Shown here one piece after another: positions 16,089 to 25,272 of a stretch of 64,000 nt of DNA. A program made the position numbers and the translations under genes. This DNA comes from Fimadaptatus sp050946055 (lineage in GTDB: Bacteria; Bacillota; Clostridia; Christensenellales; Aristaeellaceae). A model generated the notes under the pieces. The model was given only the letters and a program-made list of their open reading frames with translations. It was not told the origin of the DNA and did not search any database. The stretch spans positions 1 to 64,000 of the forward strand of contig JBMNUB010000010.1 of assembly GCA_050946055.1 (NCBI GenBank). Direction: 5' to 3'. The stretch's first letter is position 1; each line of letters opens with the position of its first letter.

Positions 16089-17204
16089 ATGAAAAAACTG
16101 AATGTCAGCCCCAAAAAGACTCTGTGTGCCAACGACGACAGCCCGTTTATGTACTTCGGCTGGCCGTCCGTGACCCGGCTGCCCGATGGCACGCTGGCCA
16201 TGGTGACTTCCGGATTCCGGCTGGAGCATGTGTGTCCGTTTGGCAAGGGAGTCATCTGTTACAGCCGCGACGAGGGCAGGAGCTGGACAGCGCCTGCGGT
16301 CATCATAGACACGCCGCTGGATGACAGGGACAGCGGAATCACGCCCTTTGCCGGCGGCAGGCGCGTGATATTCACCTCGTTCAACAACACCACGGCCTTC
16401 CAGCGCAGGGTGAACGCCAAGCGTCACTTCGCGCAGTCGCCGCTTGTCCGCGCCAAGGCTGATCTAATTGACGCATACCTAAACTATGTCGATGTGCAGG
16501 GCAATGCCGACAAGTACCTTGGCTCTACTTACTGCATAAGCGAGGACGGCGGCTATGCGTTCGGCGACGTAAAGGTAGCGCCAATAACCTCGCCGCACGG
16601 CCCGTGCGAGCTGAACGACGGCAGGCTCATGTGGGTAGGCCGCAGATTCAGCGAGGACGATTCATTCGATGAGGGAGACGAGCCGTACATACAGGCATAT
16701 ATGCTGGGCGACGACGATAAGTGGCACTATCTGTCCTCGATAGAGAACATCCGCGACGAGTACGGCATACTAAACAGCTGTGAGCCGCACGCAATACAGC
16801 TGCCCAACGGCAAGATAATCGTGCATATCCGCGTGCAGCGCGGCGGCGAGCACAGGGTATTTACGATATACCAGAGCGAGTCCACCGACGGCGGCGCGAC
16901 CTTCACCAAGCCCCGCAAGCTGCTCGATGACTTGGGCGGCTCTCCCGCGCATCTGATGCTGCACAGCAGCGGCAAGCTGATATCGGTATACGGCTATCGC
17001 GAGCAGCCCTATGGCATAAGGGCGATGATAAGCGCGGACGGCGGCGCGACCTGGGAAATAGACAACGTAATAACCGCCGACGGTCAGAGCGGCGATTTGG
17101 GCTATCCTGCCACCGTAGAGCTGAAGGACGGCTCTCTGCTCACGCTATACTATGAGAACACCGACGGGTGTTCGCGCATAATGCAGAATGTTTGGCGTAT
17201 TTGA
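16089..17204 (+). CDS. Sialidase-like (BNR/Asp-box) glycosidase
   Basis: This 371-residue protein has the sialidase six-bladed propeller signs: Asp boxes SRDEGRSW, STDGGATF and SADGGATW, and an early arginine-containing segment GWPSVTRLPDGTLAM. It has no signal peptide, so it would act on imported sialylated sugars or be a cytoplasmic relative with another activity. A NanA-type lyase follows after 36 bases, which supports a sialic acid role. The start at 16089 follows GAGGAGGAGAG; an upstream in-frame ATG at 16065 is less well placed. The three catalytic arginines, the Tyr and the Glu cannot be assigned with confidence by eye, so hydrolytic activity is probable rather than proven. Confidence 0.8.
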   Translation: MKKLNVSPKKTLCANDDSPFMYFGWPSVTRLPDGTLAMVTSGFRLEHVCPFGKGVICYSRDEGRSWTAPAVIIDTPLDDRDSGITPFAGGRRVIFTSFNNTTAFQRRVNAKRHFAQSPLVRAKADLIDAYLNYVDVQGNADKYLGSTYCISEDGGYAFGDVKVAPITSPHGPCELNDGRLMWVGRRFSEDDSFDEGDEPYIQAYMLGDDDKWHYLSSIENIRDEYGILNSCEPHAIQLPNGKIIVHIRVQRGGEHRVFTIYQSESTDGGATFTKPRKLLDDLGGSPAHLMLHSSGKLISVYGYREQPYGIRAMISADGGATWEIDNVITADGQSGDLGYPATVELKDGSLLTLYYENTDGCSRIMQNVWRI

Positions 17205-17240
17205 GGGATGGGGAGAGGAAATTCGGGAGGCAGTCTGAAT

Positions 17241-18143
17241 ATGGACAAGATACTATTTCGCGGCATAATGCCGGCACTTGTGACGCCGCTCAACGATGAC
17301 GCTACGATAAGGGAGCGTTCGGTAGAGCCGCTGATAAAGTGGCACATATCTCAGGGAGTGGACGGGTTCTACGTGCTGGGCGGCACGGGTGAAGGCGCGG
17401 CGCTGGCCGAAGGAGAACGCATGCGCATGGCAGAGGCATCTGCACAGGCGCTCAAGGGAACCGGTAAAAAGTTGATTCTCCATGTGGGTGCGCCGGATCT
17501 CAACAGTGCCGTAAGGCTGGCGAAGCATGCTGCCGAGGTGGGTGCAGATGCAATATCGTCAGTGTATCCCAACTTCTTCTGTCGCTATTCGGTGAACGAG
17601 GCGCTGGACTATTACCGCGCGCTTGTGGATGCATCCGGGCTGCCCATGCTGGGCTATTGTCAAGCGCTCATGCAGGGTACGGATGTTGTAGACTTCGTAG
17701 ATAAGTTGATAAGGATAGACGGCGTTATCGGCGTAAAGTACACATTCCCGAACTATTACAACATGCAGCAGATAAAGCGTCTAAACGGCGGCAACATAAA
17801 TGTGATAAATGGGCCGGATGAATCGCTGCTGTGTGGACTGGCGATGGGCGCGGATGGCGGCATAGGCACGACATATAACGTGATGCCTGCATGGTTTGCA
17901 AAGATGTACGAGCGCTTTGCGGCAAACGACGTAAAGGGCGCGCAGGAGATGCAGTACAAGGTCAATCATGTGATAGACGTACTGCTGAACACCAATCTTA
18001 TACCGGCTGTCAGGGTTATACTTGAGGAGATGGGCTTTGATGTGGGTCATTCAGCAGCTCCTGCACGCAGATTCGATATCGATGAGCGCAAGGCGCTGAT
18101 GGCTGCAGTAAGACAGGCGGAACTATTTGGCTGCAATGAGTAA
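17241..18143 (+). CDS. nanA: N-acetylneuraminate lyase (DapA/NanA family)
   Basis: This class I aldolase of 300 residues probably cleaves N-acetylneuraminate to pyruvate and N-acetylmannosamine. It has the family's GGTGEG carboxylate-binding motif near residue 48, a Schiff-base lysine in IGVKYT, and the tyrosine of LGYCQ. The block GADGGIGTTYNVM is close to the GADGGIGSTYNIM of E. coli NanA. Dihydrodipicolinate synthase is the main alternative, but that motif and the sialidase neighbour favour NanA. GGGAGG precedes ATG 17241. NanE, NanK and NagA/B functions are not in the window. Confidence 0.88.
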   Translation: MDKILFRGIMPALVTPLNDDATIRERSVEPLIKWHISQGVDGFYVLGGTGEGAALAEGERMRMAEASAQALKGTGKKLILHVGAPDLNSAVRLAKHAAEVGADAISSVYPNFFCRYSVNEALDYYRALVDASGLPMLGYCQALMQGTDVVDFVDKLIRIDGVIGVKYTFPNYYNMQQIKRLNGGNINVINGPDESLLCGLAMGADGGIGTTYNVMPAWFAKMYERFAANDVKGAQEMQYKVNHVIDVLLNTNLIPAVRVILEEMGFDVGHSAAPARRFDIDERKALMAAVRQAELFGCNE

Positions 18144-18251
18144 TATATGAAAGATGTATAACCGCGGCAAAGCGTGCCGCTCAGGGTCTTGACAGGTGCG
18201 GTCTACACGGGCGCTGGAGCTTGGCGGGTATACTGAAAGAAGGGGGAAAAC

Positions 18252-19199
18252 ATGGTCGCAAATAAAGCAAGCAGGGCTTCAAGATTTCAGCATACCCGTA
18301 AGCTCATGTATAAGCATCGCTGGAGCTATGTTCTGGTGCTGCCGGCGGTGCTGACCGTATTGTTCTTCAACTATTTCCCGCTTTATGGTATCCAGCTGGC
18401 ATTTAAGGACTTTGTGGTGCGCAAGGGAATAAGCGGCAGTCCATGGGTGGGCATGAAGCACTTTGAAGTGCTGCTCGGTTCGCGCATATTCCAAAGGGCG
18501 CTGGTAAATACGCTGTTTATAAGCGCATATAAACTGCTTTTCGGTTTTCCGTCTGCGGTAATATTTGCGCTGATGCTAAATGAATTGCATTCAAATAAGT
18601 TCAAACGCCTTTCACAGACGATATCCTATATGCCGCATTTCATATCATGGGTGGTAATGGGCGGCATAATAAAGGATTTGCTCGCGCCCACGACCGGCAT
18701 AGTCAACTACTTCGTTACCAGCATGGGCGGCGAAGCCAGACACTTTTTGATAGAACCCAGCATGTTCCGCGGCATAGTGGTCGTAACAGGAATATGGAAG
18801 GAGATAGGCTGGCAATCGATAATCTATTTGGCGGCCATAGCGGGCATAAGCACTGAGCTTTATGAAGCGGCTGCGATAGACGGCGCCAATCGCCTGCGCA
18901 TAATACGCCACATAATCCTGCCAGAGCTTATGTCTGTAATGTCCATACAGTTCATACTTCAGCTGGGCGGCATACTGAACGCGGGCTTTGACCAGGTATT
19001 CAATCTATACAACGACCTTGTGTACTCCACGGGCGACATAATCGATACCTATGTATATCGCATTGGCCTTCAGGGTCAGATGCAATATTCGCTGTCCACG
19101 GCGGTTGGCCTGTTCAAAAACTGCATAGGTCTGGTGCTGGTAGTGGGTACTAACGCCATAGTAAGAAGGCTGGGAGAGGGGGAGAACGGACTATGGTAG
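18252..19199 (+). CDS. Sugar ABC transporter permease, LplB type
   Basis: This 315-residue integral membrane protein has six predicted transmembrane segments. It has the MalF/LplB-type cytoplasmic loop EAAAIDGANRLRIIRHIILPEL, which contacts the ATPase. The N-terminal HRWSYVLVLPAVLTVLFFNYFPLYGI is typical of the LplB group that imports oligosaccharides. No ATPase gene is present, as is usual for this group, which shares a general MsmK-like ATPase. AGGGGG precedes the ATG, and the stop overlaps the next start. With the sialidase and NanA upstream, the cargo may be a sialylated or other host glycan fragment. Confidence 0.93.
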   Translation: MVANKASRASRFQHTRKLMYKHRWSYVLVLPAVLTVLFFNYFPLYGIQLAFKDFVVRKGISGSPWVGMKHFEVLLGSRIFQRALVNTLFISAYKLLFGFPSAVIFALMLNELHSNKFKRLSQTISYMPHFISWVVMGGIIKDLLAPTTGIVNYFVTSMGGEARHFLIEPSMFRGIVVVTGIWKEIGWQSIIYLAAIAGISTELYEAAAIDGANRLRIIRHIILPELMSVMSIQFILQLGGILNAGFDQVFNLYNDLVYSTGDIIDTYVYRIGLQGQMQYSLSTAVGLFKNCIGLVLVVGTNAIVRRLGEGENGLW

Positions 19200-20071
19200 G
19201 CGCAAGGCGCGTAAGCAAAGGCGACTGGATAATGCAGATCGTCATAAACGTACTGATGGCCGTCATGCTTGTGCTGTTCCTCTATCCCATATGGGAAACG
19301 GTAGTGCGCTCGCTGTCCACGCCGGAAACGGCGGATCATCCCGGCCTTAAGCTCTGGCCGCGCGAGTTTACTGTTGATGCATACAAAAACGTGCTTAAGA
19401 ATCCCGACTTTTTGATAGGCTTTAAGAATTCGGTAGTGCGCACCGTGCTGGGCAGCCTTATTGCGGTTGCATTCACTTTCTGCGGCGGATATGCGTTGTC
19501 GCGCCGCGACCTACCCGGTAAGGGCATTATAACGTTTTACATAGTGCTGACCATGTTTATAAGTGCGGGACTAATACCTACCTATCTGAACATACGCAAT
19601 CTAGGCATGTTCAACACCATATGGGCGTGGGTACTGCCGGGTGCGGTCTCCGCGTGGAATCTCACCATATGCCGTAACTTCATAGGATCGCTTCCGTATG
19701 AGCTGGAGGAGTCGGCCATGGTAGATGGCGCACATCCGCTGACGATAGTGTTCCGCATAGTGCTGCCGCTGTCAGCACCAATACTGGCGGTGCTGGTTCT
19801 GTGGACGGCGGTTGGGCAGTGGAATTCGTGGTTTGATGCCATGATATACACTCCGGATAACTCAATGACCGTGCTACAGCTGGTCGTAAGGCGCATGATA
19901 GTCTCGTCCACAGATGAATCGAATCTGCTCGCTGCGGCTAAGTCCGATGTCACAAGCACCACTATGAAGTGCGCTACGATAATGGTAAGCACCATACCGA
20001 TACTGTGTGTCTATCCGTTCCTGCAAAAATACTTTGTCAAGGGAGTTATGGTGGGCGCACTCAAGGGGTAA
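19193..20071 (+). CDS. Sugar ABC transporter permease, YtcP/MalG type
   Basis: This 292-residue membrane protein is the partner of the preceding permease and overlaps it by seven bases. The EAA loop is EESAMVDGAHPLTIVFRIVLPL. The C-terminal CVYPFLQKYFVKGVMVGALKG is typical of YtcP-type permeases. It has six predicted transmembrane segments. GGAGAACG lies before ATG 19193. It is followed after 47 bases by the broken substrate-binding gene, so the transporter may be non-functional or may borrow another binding protein. Confidence 0.93.
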   Translation: MVGARRVSKGDWIMQIVINVLMAVMLVLFLYPIWETVVRSLSTPETADHPGLKLWPREFTVDAYKNVLKNPDFLIGFKNSVVRTVLGSLIAVAFTFCGGYALSRRDLPGKGIITFYIVLTMFISAGLIPTYLNIRNLGMFNTIWAWVLPGAVSAWNLTICRNFIGSLPYELEESAMVDGAHPLTIVFRIVLPLSAPILAVLVLWTAVGQWNSWFDAMIYTPDNSMTVLQLVVRRMIVSSTDESNLLAAAKSDVTSTTMKCATIMVSTIPILCVYPFLQKYFVKGVMVGALKG

Positions 20072-20118
20072 TCCTGCATCACAAGTCGATGCAAATATAT
20101 AAAAGGAGGACATTCCTA

Positions 20119-21636
20119 ATGAAGAAAGTCAGCTTGTTGCTCTGTCTGGTAATGCTGATGAGCATGTTCGCAGCTCCCGCACTAGCGGAGGAGTTGCCGC
20201 ACTTGGAGATAACATGGGCCGGACATGCGGATACCACGCCCCCGGCAGAAGAAGGCACGCCTTATCAGAAGTATCTGGAGGAAAAGTGGAACGTAAAGAT
20301 AACTCCTCTCAGCATAACCCATATGGAGATGGAGGCGTGGGATCTGTACTTTGCCTCAGGCGATACTGCGGACTATATCTCCAATCCCGGCGGACGATAC
20401 AATATGCTCATAGATCAGGCGCTGGTGCGTCCCATACCATATGAATGGCTGGAGACTTACGCGCCCAACTGGATGAAGAAGACCTATGAGATGGTGGGTA
20501 GCGAAGAATTGACCCGCCAGATGCTGACCTACTCCGATGGCAACGTGTACTGCATGCCGTACATAGCGTACACTGCTGCCTTCCCGTTCGGCTCTTACAT
20601 AAGGACCGACTGGCTGGAGAAGGTGGGCATGGAGATACCCACCACCATCGATTAGTTCCACGACGTAGTGAAGGCGTTTGTCGAGAACGACCCCGATGGC
20701 AATGGCGAGAAGGACACGCTGGGCATAAGCGGCACAAATGGATATTTCCACTATGTATTTGGCGCTTACGGCATAATGAAGGATACCTATAACGTGAACG
20801 ATGAAGGCAAGGTAGAGTATACCAGCGTGAGTGAACCCTACAAGAATGCACTCAAGACCTTGGCTACATGGTACAAGGAAGGTCTTATCGACCCTGAGAC
20901 CTTCACCGACGACCGCGCGGCGCTGCGCGAGAAGTGGTCCTCTGGCAGAATTGGCATAATGGATGACAATGCATGGTGGGGCGAGTCTTCCCGAGGCAAC
21001 AATAGCGTGTTCGCCATGCTGCAGAACCGCGATCCCAACGCCAAGATAACCTTCTACAAGGCATTCACCGGTCCCGAGGGCAAGTCCGGTGCCATGTACT
21101 ACTTCCCCAGCATAACCGGTCAGGCCTGTGTACTGTTTGGCGCGGACACTACCGATGAGGAAGTCATACGCATACTGCAGATCAAGGAGTCCATGACCTA
21201 TCAGGATGAATACGTCCGCGCCCGCTATGGCATAGAGGGCGAGCAGTACACCATAGACGAGAACGGCGTACTGATCATGGACCCCGAATGGGACTTCGAG
21301 CAGCAGCGTGCTGCCGGCGTAGGCCAGTTCTATGCTTCTCAGCCGCAGAGTGTAGCCGATGTTTCACTGGTGCTGCAGCCTGCTGACATAGCCACAAATG
21401 ACATAGCGCTGTCCAACAACAAGATATACAGCGGCACTAACTTCTACGCGCCTAAGACTAACGAGGCTCGCAGCACCTATGGTGCAGATGTCAGCTCTGT
21501 GGTTTCTGAGTACTATGCCAACGCCATAATCGGCAACGTCGACATAGATTCGACTTGGGACGCTTACGTTGACGAGGTGTACAGTGCCGGTCTGGACAAG
21601 ATTATCGCCGAATATGAGGAGATGCTGAAGGCGTGA
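20119..21636 (+). pseudogene. Extracellular sugar-binding protein interrupted by an in-frame amber codon
   Basis: The reading frame starts at ATG 20119 behind AAAGGAGGA. It encodes a signal peptide (KKVSLLLCLVMLMSMFAAPALA) and a family 1 solute-binding protein of about 505 codons. After residue 178 a single TAG (20653-20655) interrupts IPTTID-stop-FHDVVKAF, and the same frame then continues without a break to 21636. Homologues usually have Glu or a similar residue at this point (TxDEFHD), so a GAG to TAG change explains it. The rest shows no decay, so the mutation is recent, is suppressed, or is a sequencing error. Without readthrough the product would be a useless secreted fragment. The terminator at 21706 remains intact. 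Confidence 0.85.
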
Positions 21637-21705
21637 GTTGTTCATCCATGACGTGAATGCATATTGCAACATGTCAAGATGACGATGAATGTATGCAATT
21701 AGCAA

Positions 21706-21752
21706 AGTCCTGCACATGCATAGCTGGGTGGCTGCATGTGCAGGACTTTTTG
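21706..21752. terminator. Strong, probably bidirectional terminator
   Basis: AGTCCTGCACATGCA (21706-21720) pairs with TGCATGTGCAGGACT (21733-21747), followed by TTTT. A-rich sequence before the left arm lets it serve the convergent SGNH gene as well. Confidence 0.85.
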
Positions 21753-21873
21753 TATATGTTGCCCGGCTATGACTTAGAATGTCATCGGGCGGCAGACGTG
21801 CTGCCAAACGACAAATGCAGAGCAAATGTACGTGGCACCCGGAAAGAGCAAGGCATGCGCTTGCACAGCGCCC

Positions 21874-22977
21874 TCATCCCATAATTCCTCTCTCCTCAGC
21901 CCAGCGCATATACGCCTCCGCTACCGCCGCGCCGCCTGCGCCGTCGGGATGCGGACCGTACTTGGCTAGGTAGTCTTGCTCGCCGCCGCGCGATAGCACG
22001 CCCGTCATGTCAAAGGCGTGGTCGGCACCCAGATGGCCGGGCGCGAGTATGGCGGCGTTGATGGCGCGCCAGTTGGCTATGTCCGCGCCTGCGTAGTCGA
22101 AGGGCGGTATAGTGAACAGCACTATGCGCGGCGCGTGCGGCGCGGCCTTGAGCGCCGATATCGCCGCGCGCAGCCGGTCGATGCACAGCGCACTGTCGCC
22201 TTCGCCCTGCATGATGTCGTTTACGCCCAGACATATGTTCAGCACACAGTCGCGCTTGGCACGCCCTAGCCATACGCCGTCCGAGGCCGCGTCGCGTATG
22301 CGTGCAAAGCCCAGCCCGATGTTAAGCGTGGCGCAGCGCGGCGCCAGCCCGGCGGCTATGCGCGCGGACCAGCTCTCGTACATGTCGCGCCGCGTGCCGC
22401 AGCCCTGCGTTATCGAATCGCCCATGAACAGCATCAGCGGCAGGGGAGCGTGCCCGGCCTCGAACAGGTCGGGCAGCGCGCACAGGTTCTCCGGTTCGAG
22501 TGCGCATGCGTCGGTGAACACTCGCGCATCGTCCAACGTGTGCTCGCCGTCGGCATAGCTGCACAGCGCCTGACTGTCGGGCGTTGCGGGTATGATTGCG
22601 CCGTGCTCGCCCGCGCGCAGGCACCAGCGGAACTCTATGTAGTCGTCGCGCGAATGCATGCCGCATGCGTCGCTGGATATAACTTCGCCCGGCAGCACTT
22701 TGCGCTGCGACATGCCGCCAAACGTCAATGGCTGCACATTCACACCGTCGGAAAACGCCGCCGATACTATCGTGAACTCGCCGCCCGGCACGTTGGCGCG
22801 CGATATGCTGCCGTCATCCCATGTCGAGTCGGCGGCATTGGAATAGCTTATGCGCCAGCGGTCGCCGGGGCGCTGTACGCGCATGCGCGCGCGGAAGGTG
22901 CGCGCTTGGCCGGGCAGCAGGCGCACTATGAAGTTGTGTGAAGTGCCGCATAGCACGTTGGGCAGGAATGTGTTCAT
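21874..22977 (-). CDS. SGNH/GDSL-type esterase with N-terminal accessory domain
   Basis: This 367-residue protein has an N-terminal beta-rich domain (about 1-175). An SGNH hydrolase domain follows, with FMGDSITQGCG (nucleophile Ser near residue 188) and LGVNDIM (the N block). The C-terminal YGPHPDGAGG carries the catalytic His. The aspartate usually found three residues before that His is replaced by Tyr, which is either a variant catalytic dyad or a sign of altered function. Relatives deacetylate sugars or hydrolyse esters on glycans. There is no signal peptide. ATG 22977 follows GAGGTG; a GTG nine bases earlier overlaps that site. It is convergent with the sialate locus and stands alone. 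Confidence 0.85.
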   Translation of the reverse strand: MNTFLPNVLCGTSHNFIVRLLPGQARTFRARMRVQRPGDRWRISYSNAADSTWDDGSISRANVPGGEFTIVSAAFSDGVNVQPLTFGGMSQRKVLPGEVISSDACGMHSRDDYIEFRWCLRAGEHGAIIPATPDSQALCSYADGEHTLDDARVFTDACALEPENLCALPDLFEAGHAPLPLMLFMGDSITQGCGTRRDMYESWSARIAAGLAPRCATLNIGLGFARIRDAASDGVWLGRAKRDCVLNICLGVNDIMQGEGDSALCIDRLRAAISALKAAPHAPRIVLFTIPPFDYAGADIANWRAINAAILAPGHLGADHAFDMTGVLSRGGEQDYLAKYGPHPDGAGGAAVAEAYMRWAEERGIMG

Positions 22978-23220
22978 ATATAACACCTCGCATTGTTTCG
23001 CATTTGATTTAAGCGCCCGCTATGTGCGCATAGGACATGTGCGTGCGCTTGTGGTAGCTCAGACTGTCGCCCGCGAGTGCGCATACACGCACAGGCGCTA
23101 GCAGCCGCTCAGACTTTCATCCGCGCATGCATCGCGTATATCGGACATGTGCGCGCGGATTATCATGCCGTATGCCGCTATGATATCACTTTAACGCGGC
23201 ATATGCAATTCCAATCCGAC

Positions 23221-23251
23221 AAAAAATGCCGCTGACATGAGCCAGCGGCAT
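23221..23251 (-). terminator. Intrinsic terminator of the second sugar ABC operon
   Basis: On the minus strand ATGCCGCTG pairs with CAGCGGCAT around GCTCATGT, followed by TTTTTTG. Confidence 0.85.
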
Positions 23252-23266
23252 GGGGATTCGTCTGAA

Positions 23267-24175
23267 TTAGCCCTTGACTGCGCCTATCATGACGCCCTTC
23301 ACGAAGTACTTCTGCAGGAAGGGGTAGATGCACAGTACCGGAACGGTGGTCAGCACTATGGCCGAATACTTTATAGCCTCGGCGAACTGGTTGACCTGAT
23401 CGTTCTCGGCGGCGGCCGAGTTCAGTATGTTGGAGTTGGCTATCAGCACGGCGCGCAGCACGTTCTGAATGGGCAGCTTCTCGTTGTCCTTCAGGTATAT
23501 CGAGGCGTTGAACCATGCGTTCCAGTGACCTACGCCGTAGTACAGCAGCAGAACCGCTATCGTGGGCATTATCAGAGGCAGCACTATGCGGAACACGATT
23601 ATCAGGTCGTTAGCGCCGTCGATGTAGGCCGATTCCTGAAGGCTGTCGGGTATGGCCTCTATAGCCGTGCGGCATATGATGGCGTTGTATACGCTCATAG
23701 CGCCCGGCAGTATCAGCGCCCACAGCGAGTTGTACAGTCCCAGATCACGCACGTTCAGGTAGGAGGGAATCATGCCGCCCGAGAAGAACATGGTGAACAT
23801 GATGATGAACAGTATCGGCTTTTTGAACATGACGTTCTTGGAGGCCAGGAAGTAGCCGCAGAACAGAGTCAACGCGATGTTGATGGGCAGCGATATGCCC
23901 AGAACTATCAGTATGTTCACGTAGCCGCTGACCAGCAGGGGATGGGAGAACGCCAGCTTGTACGAGCCAACGTTGAAGCCCACCGGCCAGAACACCGCGC
24001 CGGGATGCGCTACCAGATAGGTATTCTCGGTAAAGGACGCGACCAGCACGAAGTACATCGGGTAAAGGGTGACAAGACACAAAAGTATAAGGATTATGGC
24101 GTTTACGGTGTCGAACACCTTATCGCCCAACGAGCGCTGCATCAGATGGCCCGGTTTTTTCTTAGCCTGTACCAT
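23267..24175 (-). CDS. Sugar ABC transporter permease, YtcP/MalG type
   Basis: This 302-residue protein has six predicted membrane segments. The ATPase-contact loop is LQESAYIDGANDLIIVFRIVLPL and the C-terminus CIYPFLQKYFVKGVMIGAVKG closely parallels the permease at 19193. It is the last gene of a minus-strand operon reading binding protein, LplB-type permease, YtcP-type permease. AGGAGG-like sequence precedes its ATG at 24175, 15 bases after the previous stop. No ATPase is encoded. The substrate is unknown, though the LplA-like binding protein suggests an oligosaccharide. Confidence 0.94.
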   Translation of the reverse strand: MVQAKKKPGHLMQRSLGDKVFDTVNAIILILLCLVTLYPMYFVLVASFTENTYLVAHPGAVFWPVGFNVGSYKLAFSHPLLVSGYVNILIVLGISLPINIALTLFCGYFLASKNVMFKKPILFIIMFTMFFSGGMIPSYLNVRDLGLYNSLWALILPGAMSVYNAIICRTAIEAIPDSLQESAYIDGANDLIIVFRIVLPLIMPTIAVLLLYYGVGHWNAWFNASIYLKDNEKLPIQNVLRAVLIANSNILNSAAAENDQVNQFAEAIKYSAIVLTTVPVLCIYPFLQKYFVKGVMIGAVKG

Positions 24176-24190
24176 ATTCTCAACCTCCTA

Positions 24191-25147
24191 TTAGAACAAG
24201 CCGGACTGCGTCGTCTTGTTGCTTATCCAGTTGGTCAGCAGCAGGAACACTATGTTGACCACTGTGTTGAACAGACCGACGGCAGTGGAAAGCGAATACT
24301 TCTGGCTTTCCAGACCCATGCGGTAGGTGTAGGTGGAGAATACGTCCGCGACTTCATAAGTGTTAGGCGTGTACAGCAGCAGCACTTTCTCGTAGCCTAC
24401 GTTCAGTATGCCGCCCATGCGCAGCACGAACAGTATCATTATCGTGGGCAGTATGCCGGGCAGGGTGATGTGCAGTATCTGCTGGAAGCGGTTGGCGCCG
24501 TCTATGCGCGCGGCTTCGTACTGCTCCTGATCGATGCCGCTCAGCGCCGCCAGATAGATTATCGAGTTCCAGCCGATGCCCTGCCATATGTCGGACAGCA
24601 CGTATATCGGGCGGAACGCGGACGGGTCTACCATTAGGTTGCGGCGCGTGCCGCCGAACAGCTCTATTATCTCAGAGAACAGGCCGTTCTCCTGGCAATA
24701 GATCTTTATCAGCGAGCACATTACGACCATGGAGATGAAGTAGGGCATGTAGGTTATGGTCTGCACGGTGCGCTTGAACTTGTTGTTCTGCACTTCATTG
24801 AGCATAAGCGCCAGCAGTATGGGGGCGGGGAAGCCGAACAGTATGGTCAGTCCGCTCAGCACAAAGGTGTTGCGCAGAAGGCGGAAAAAGTAGGGATCCT
24901 TAAAGAACGTCTCGAACCACAGCGTGCCAACCCACTGGCTGCCCCAGATGCCGCGCGTGGGCTTGTAGTTCTTGAAGGCGATTATCAGGCCGTACATGGG
25001 CTTGTAGCAGAAGAACGCAAGGTATACAAGCACAGGTATTATCAGCAGGTACTTGTACTTATTCAGCTGAAAATCGCGCTGCAGGCGTTTGCTGAATGTA
25101 TTTCTATTGTCGGCATTCGCCGCCGTGTTTTTTGCCGTCATACGCAT
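24191..25147 (-). CDS. Sugar ABC transporter permease, LplB type
   Basis: This 318-residue membrane protein has LPQ-type features: YKYLLIIPVLVYLAFFCYKPMYGLIIAFKNY at the first segment (positions about 30-60) and the loop YEAARIDGANRFQQILHITLPGI. It pairs with the permease at 23267. Two starts are possible, 25147 and 25141; AAGGTGG at about 25152-25158 fits the second slightly better. It follows the binding-protein gene after a GC-rich stem-loop, which probably sets a lower permease level. Confidence 0.94.
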   Translation of the reverse strand: MRMTAKNTAANADNRNTFSKRLQRDFQLNKYKYLLIIPVLVYLAFFCYKPMYGLIIAFKNYKPTRGIWGSQWVGTLWFETFFKDPYFFRLLRNTFVLSGLTILFGFPAPILLALMLNEVQNNKFKRTVQTITYMPYFISMVVMCSLIKIYCQENGLFSEIIELFGGTRRNLMVDPSAFRPIYVLSDIWQGIGWNSIIYLAALSGIDQEQYEAARIDGANRFQQILHITLPGILPTIMILFVLRMGGILNVGYEKVLLLYTPNTYEVADVFSTYTYRMGLESQKYSLSTAVGLFNTVVNIVFLLLTNWISNKTTQSGLF

Positions 25148-25209
25148 TAGCCACCTTTGTCGATTGTAAATGGGCCGTTTAGTAGGGCGCTATCGCTACC
25201 TATCAGAAA

Positions 25210-25233
25210 GCGGGGGCGCTCACGCACCCCCGC
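25210..25233 (-). promoter_or_regulatory. Intra-operon stem-loop between binding protein and permease genes
   Basis: GCGGGGG pairs with CCCCCGC with one inner mismatch. On the minus strand it is followed by TTTCTG, so it may act as a partial terminator or protect the upstream message, as is common between binding protein and permease genes. Confidence 0.5.
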
Positions 25234-25272
25234 CTAACGGTGAGCCTTATAGTGCTTTTATCGCTTTGCTGA

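Noticed and set aside
20119..21636. Reassignment of TAG to a sense codon
   Set aside because: Other genes in the window (15983, 19199, 55653) end with TAG at natural C-termini, so a local mutation is simpler.
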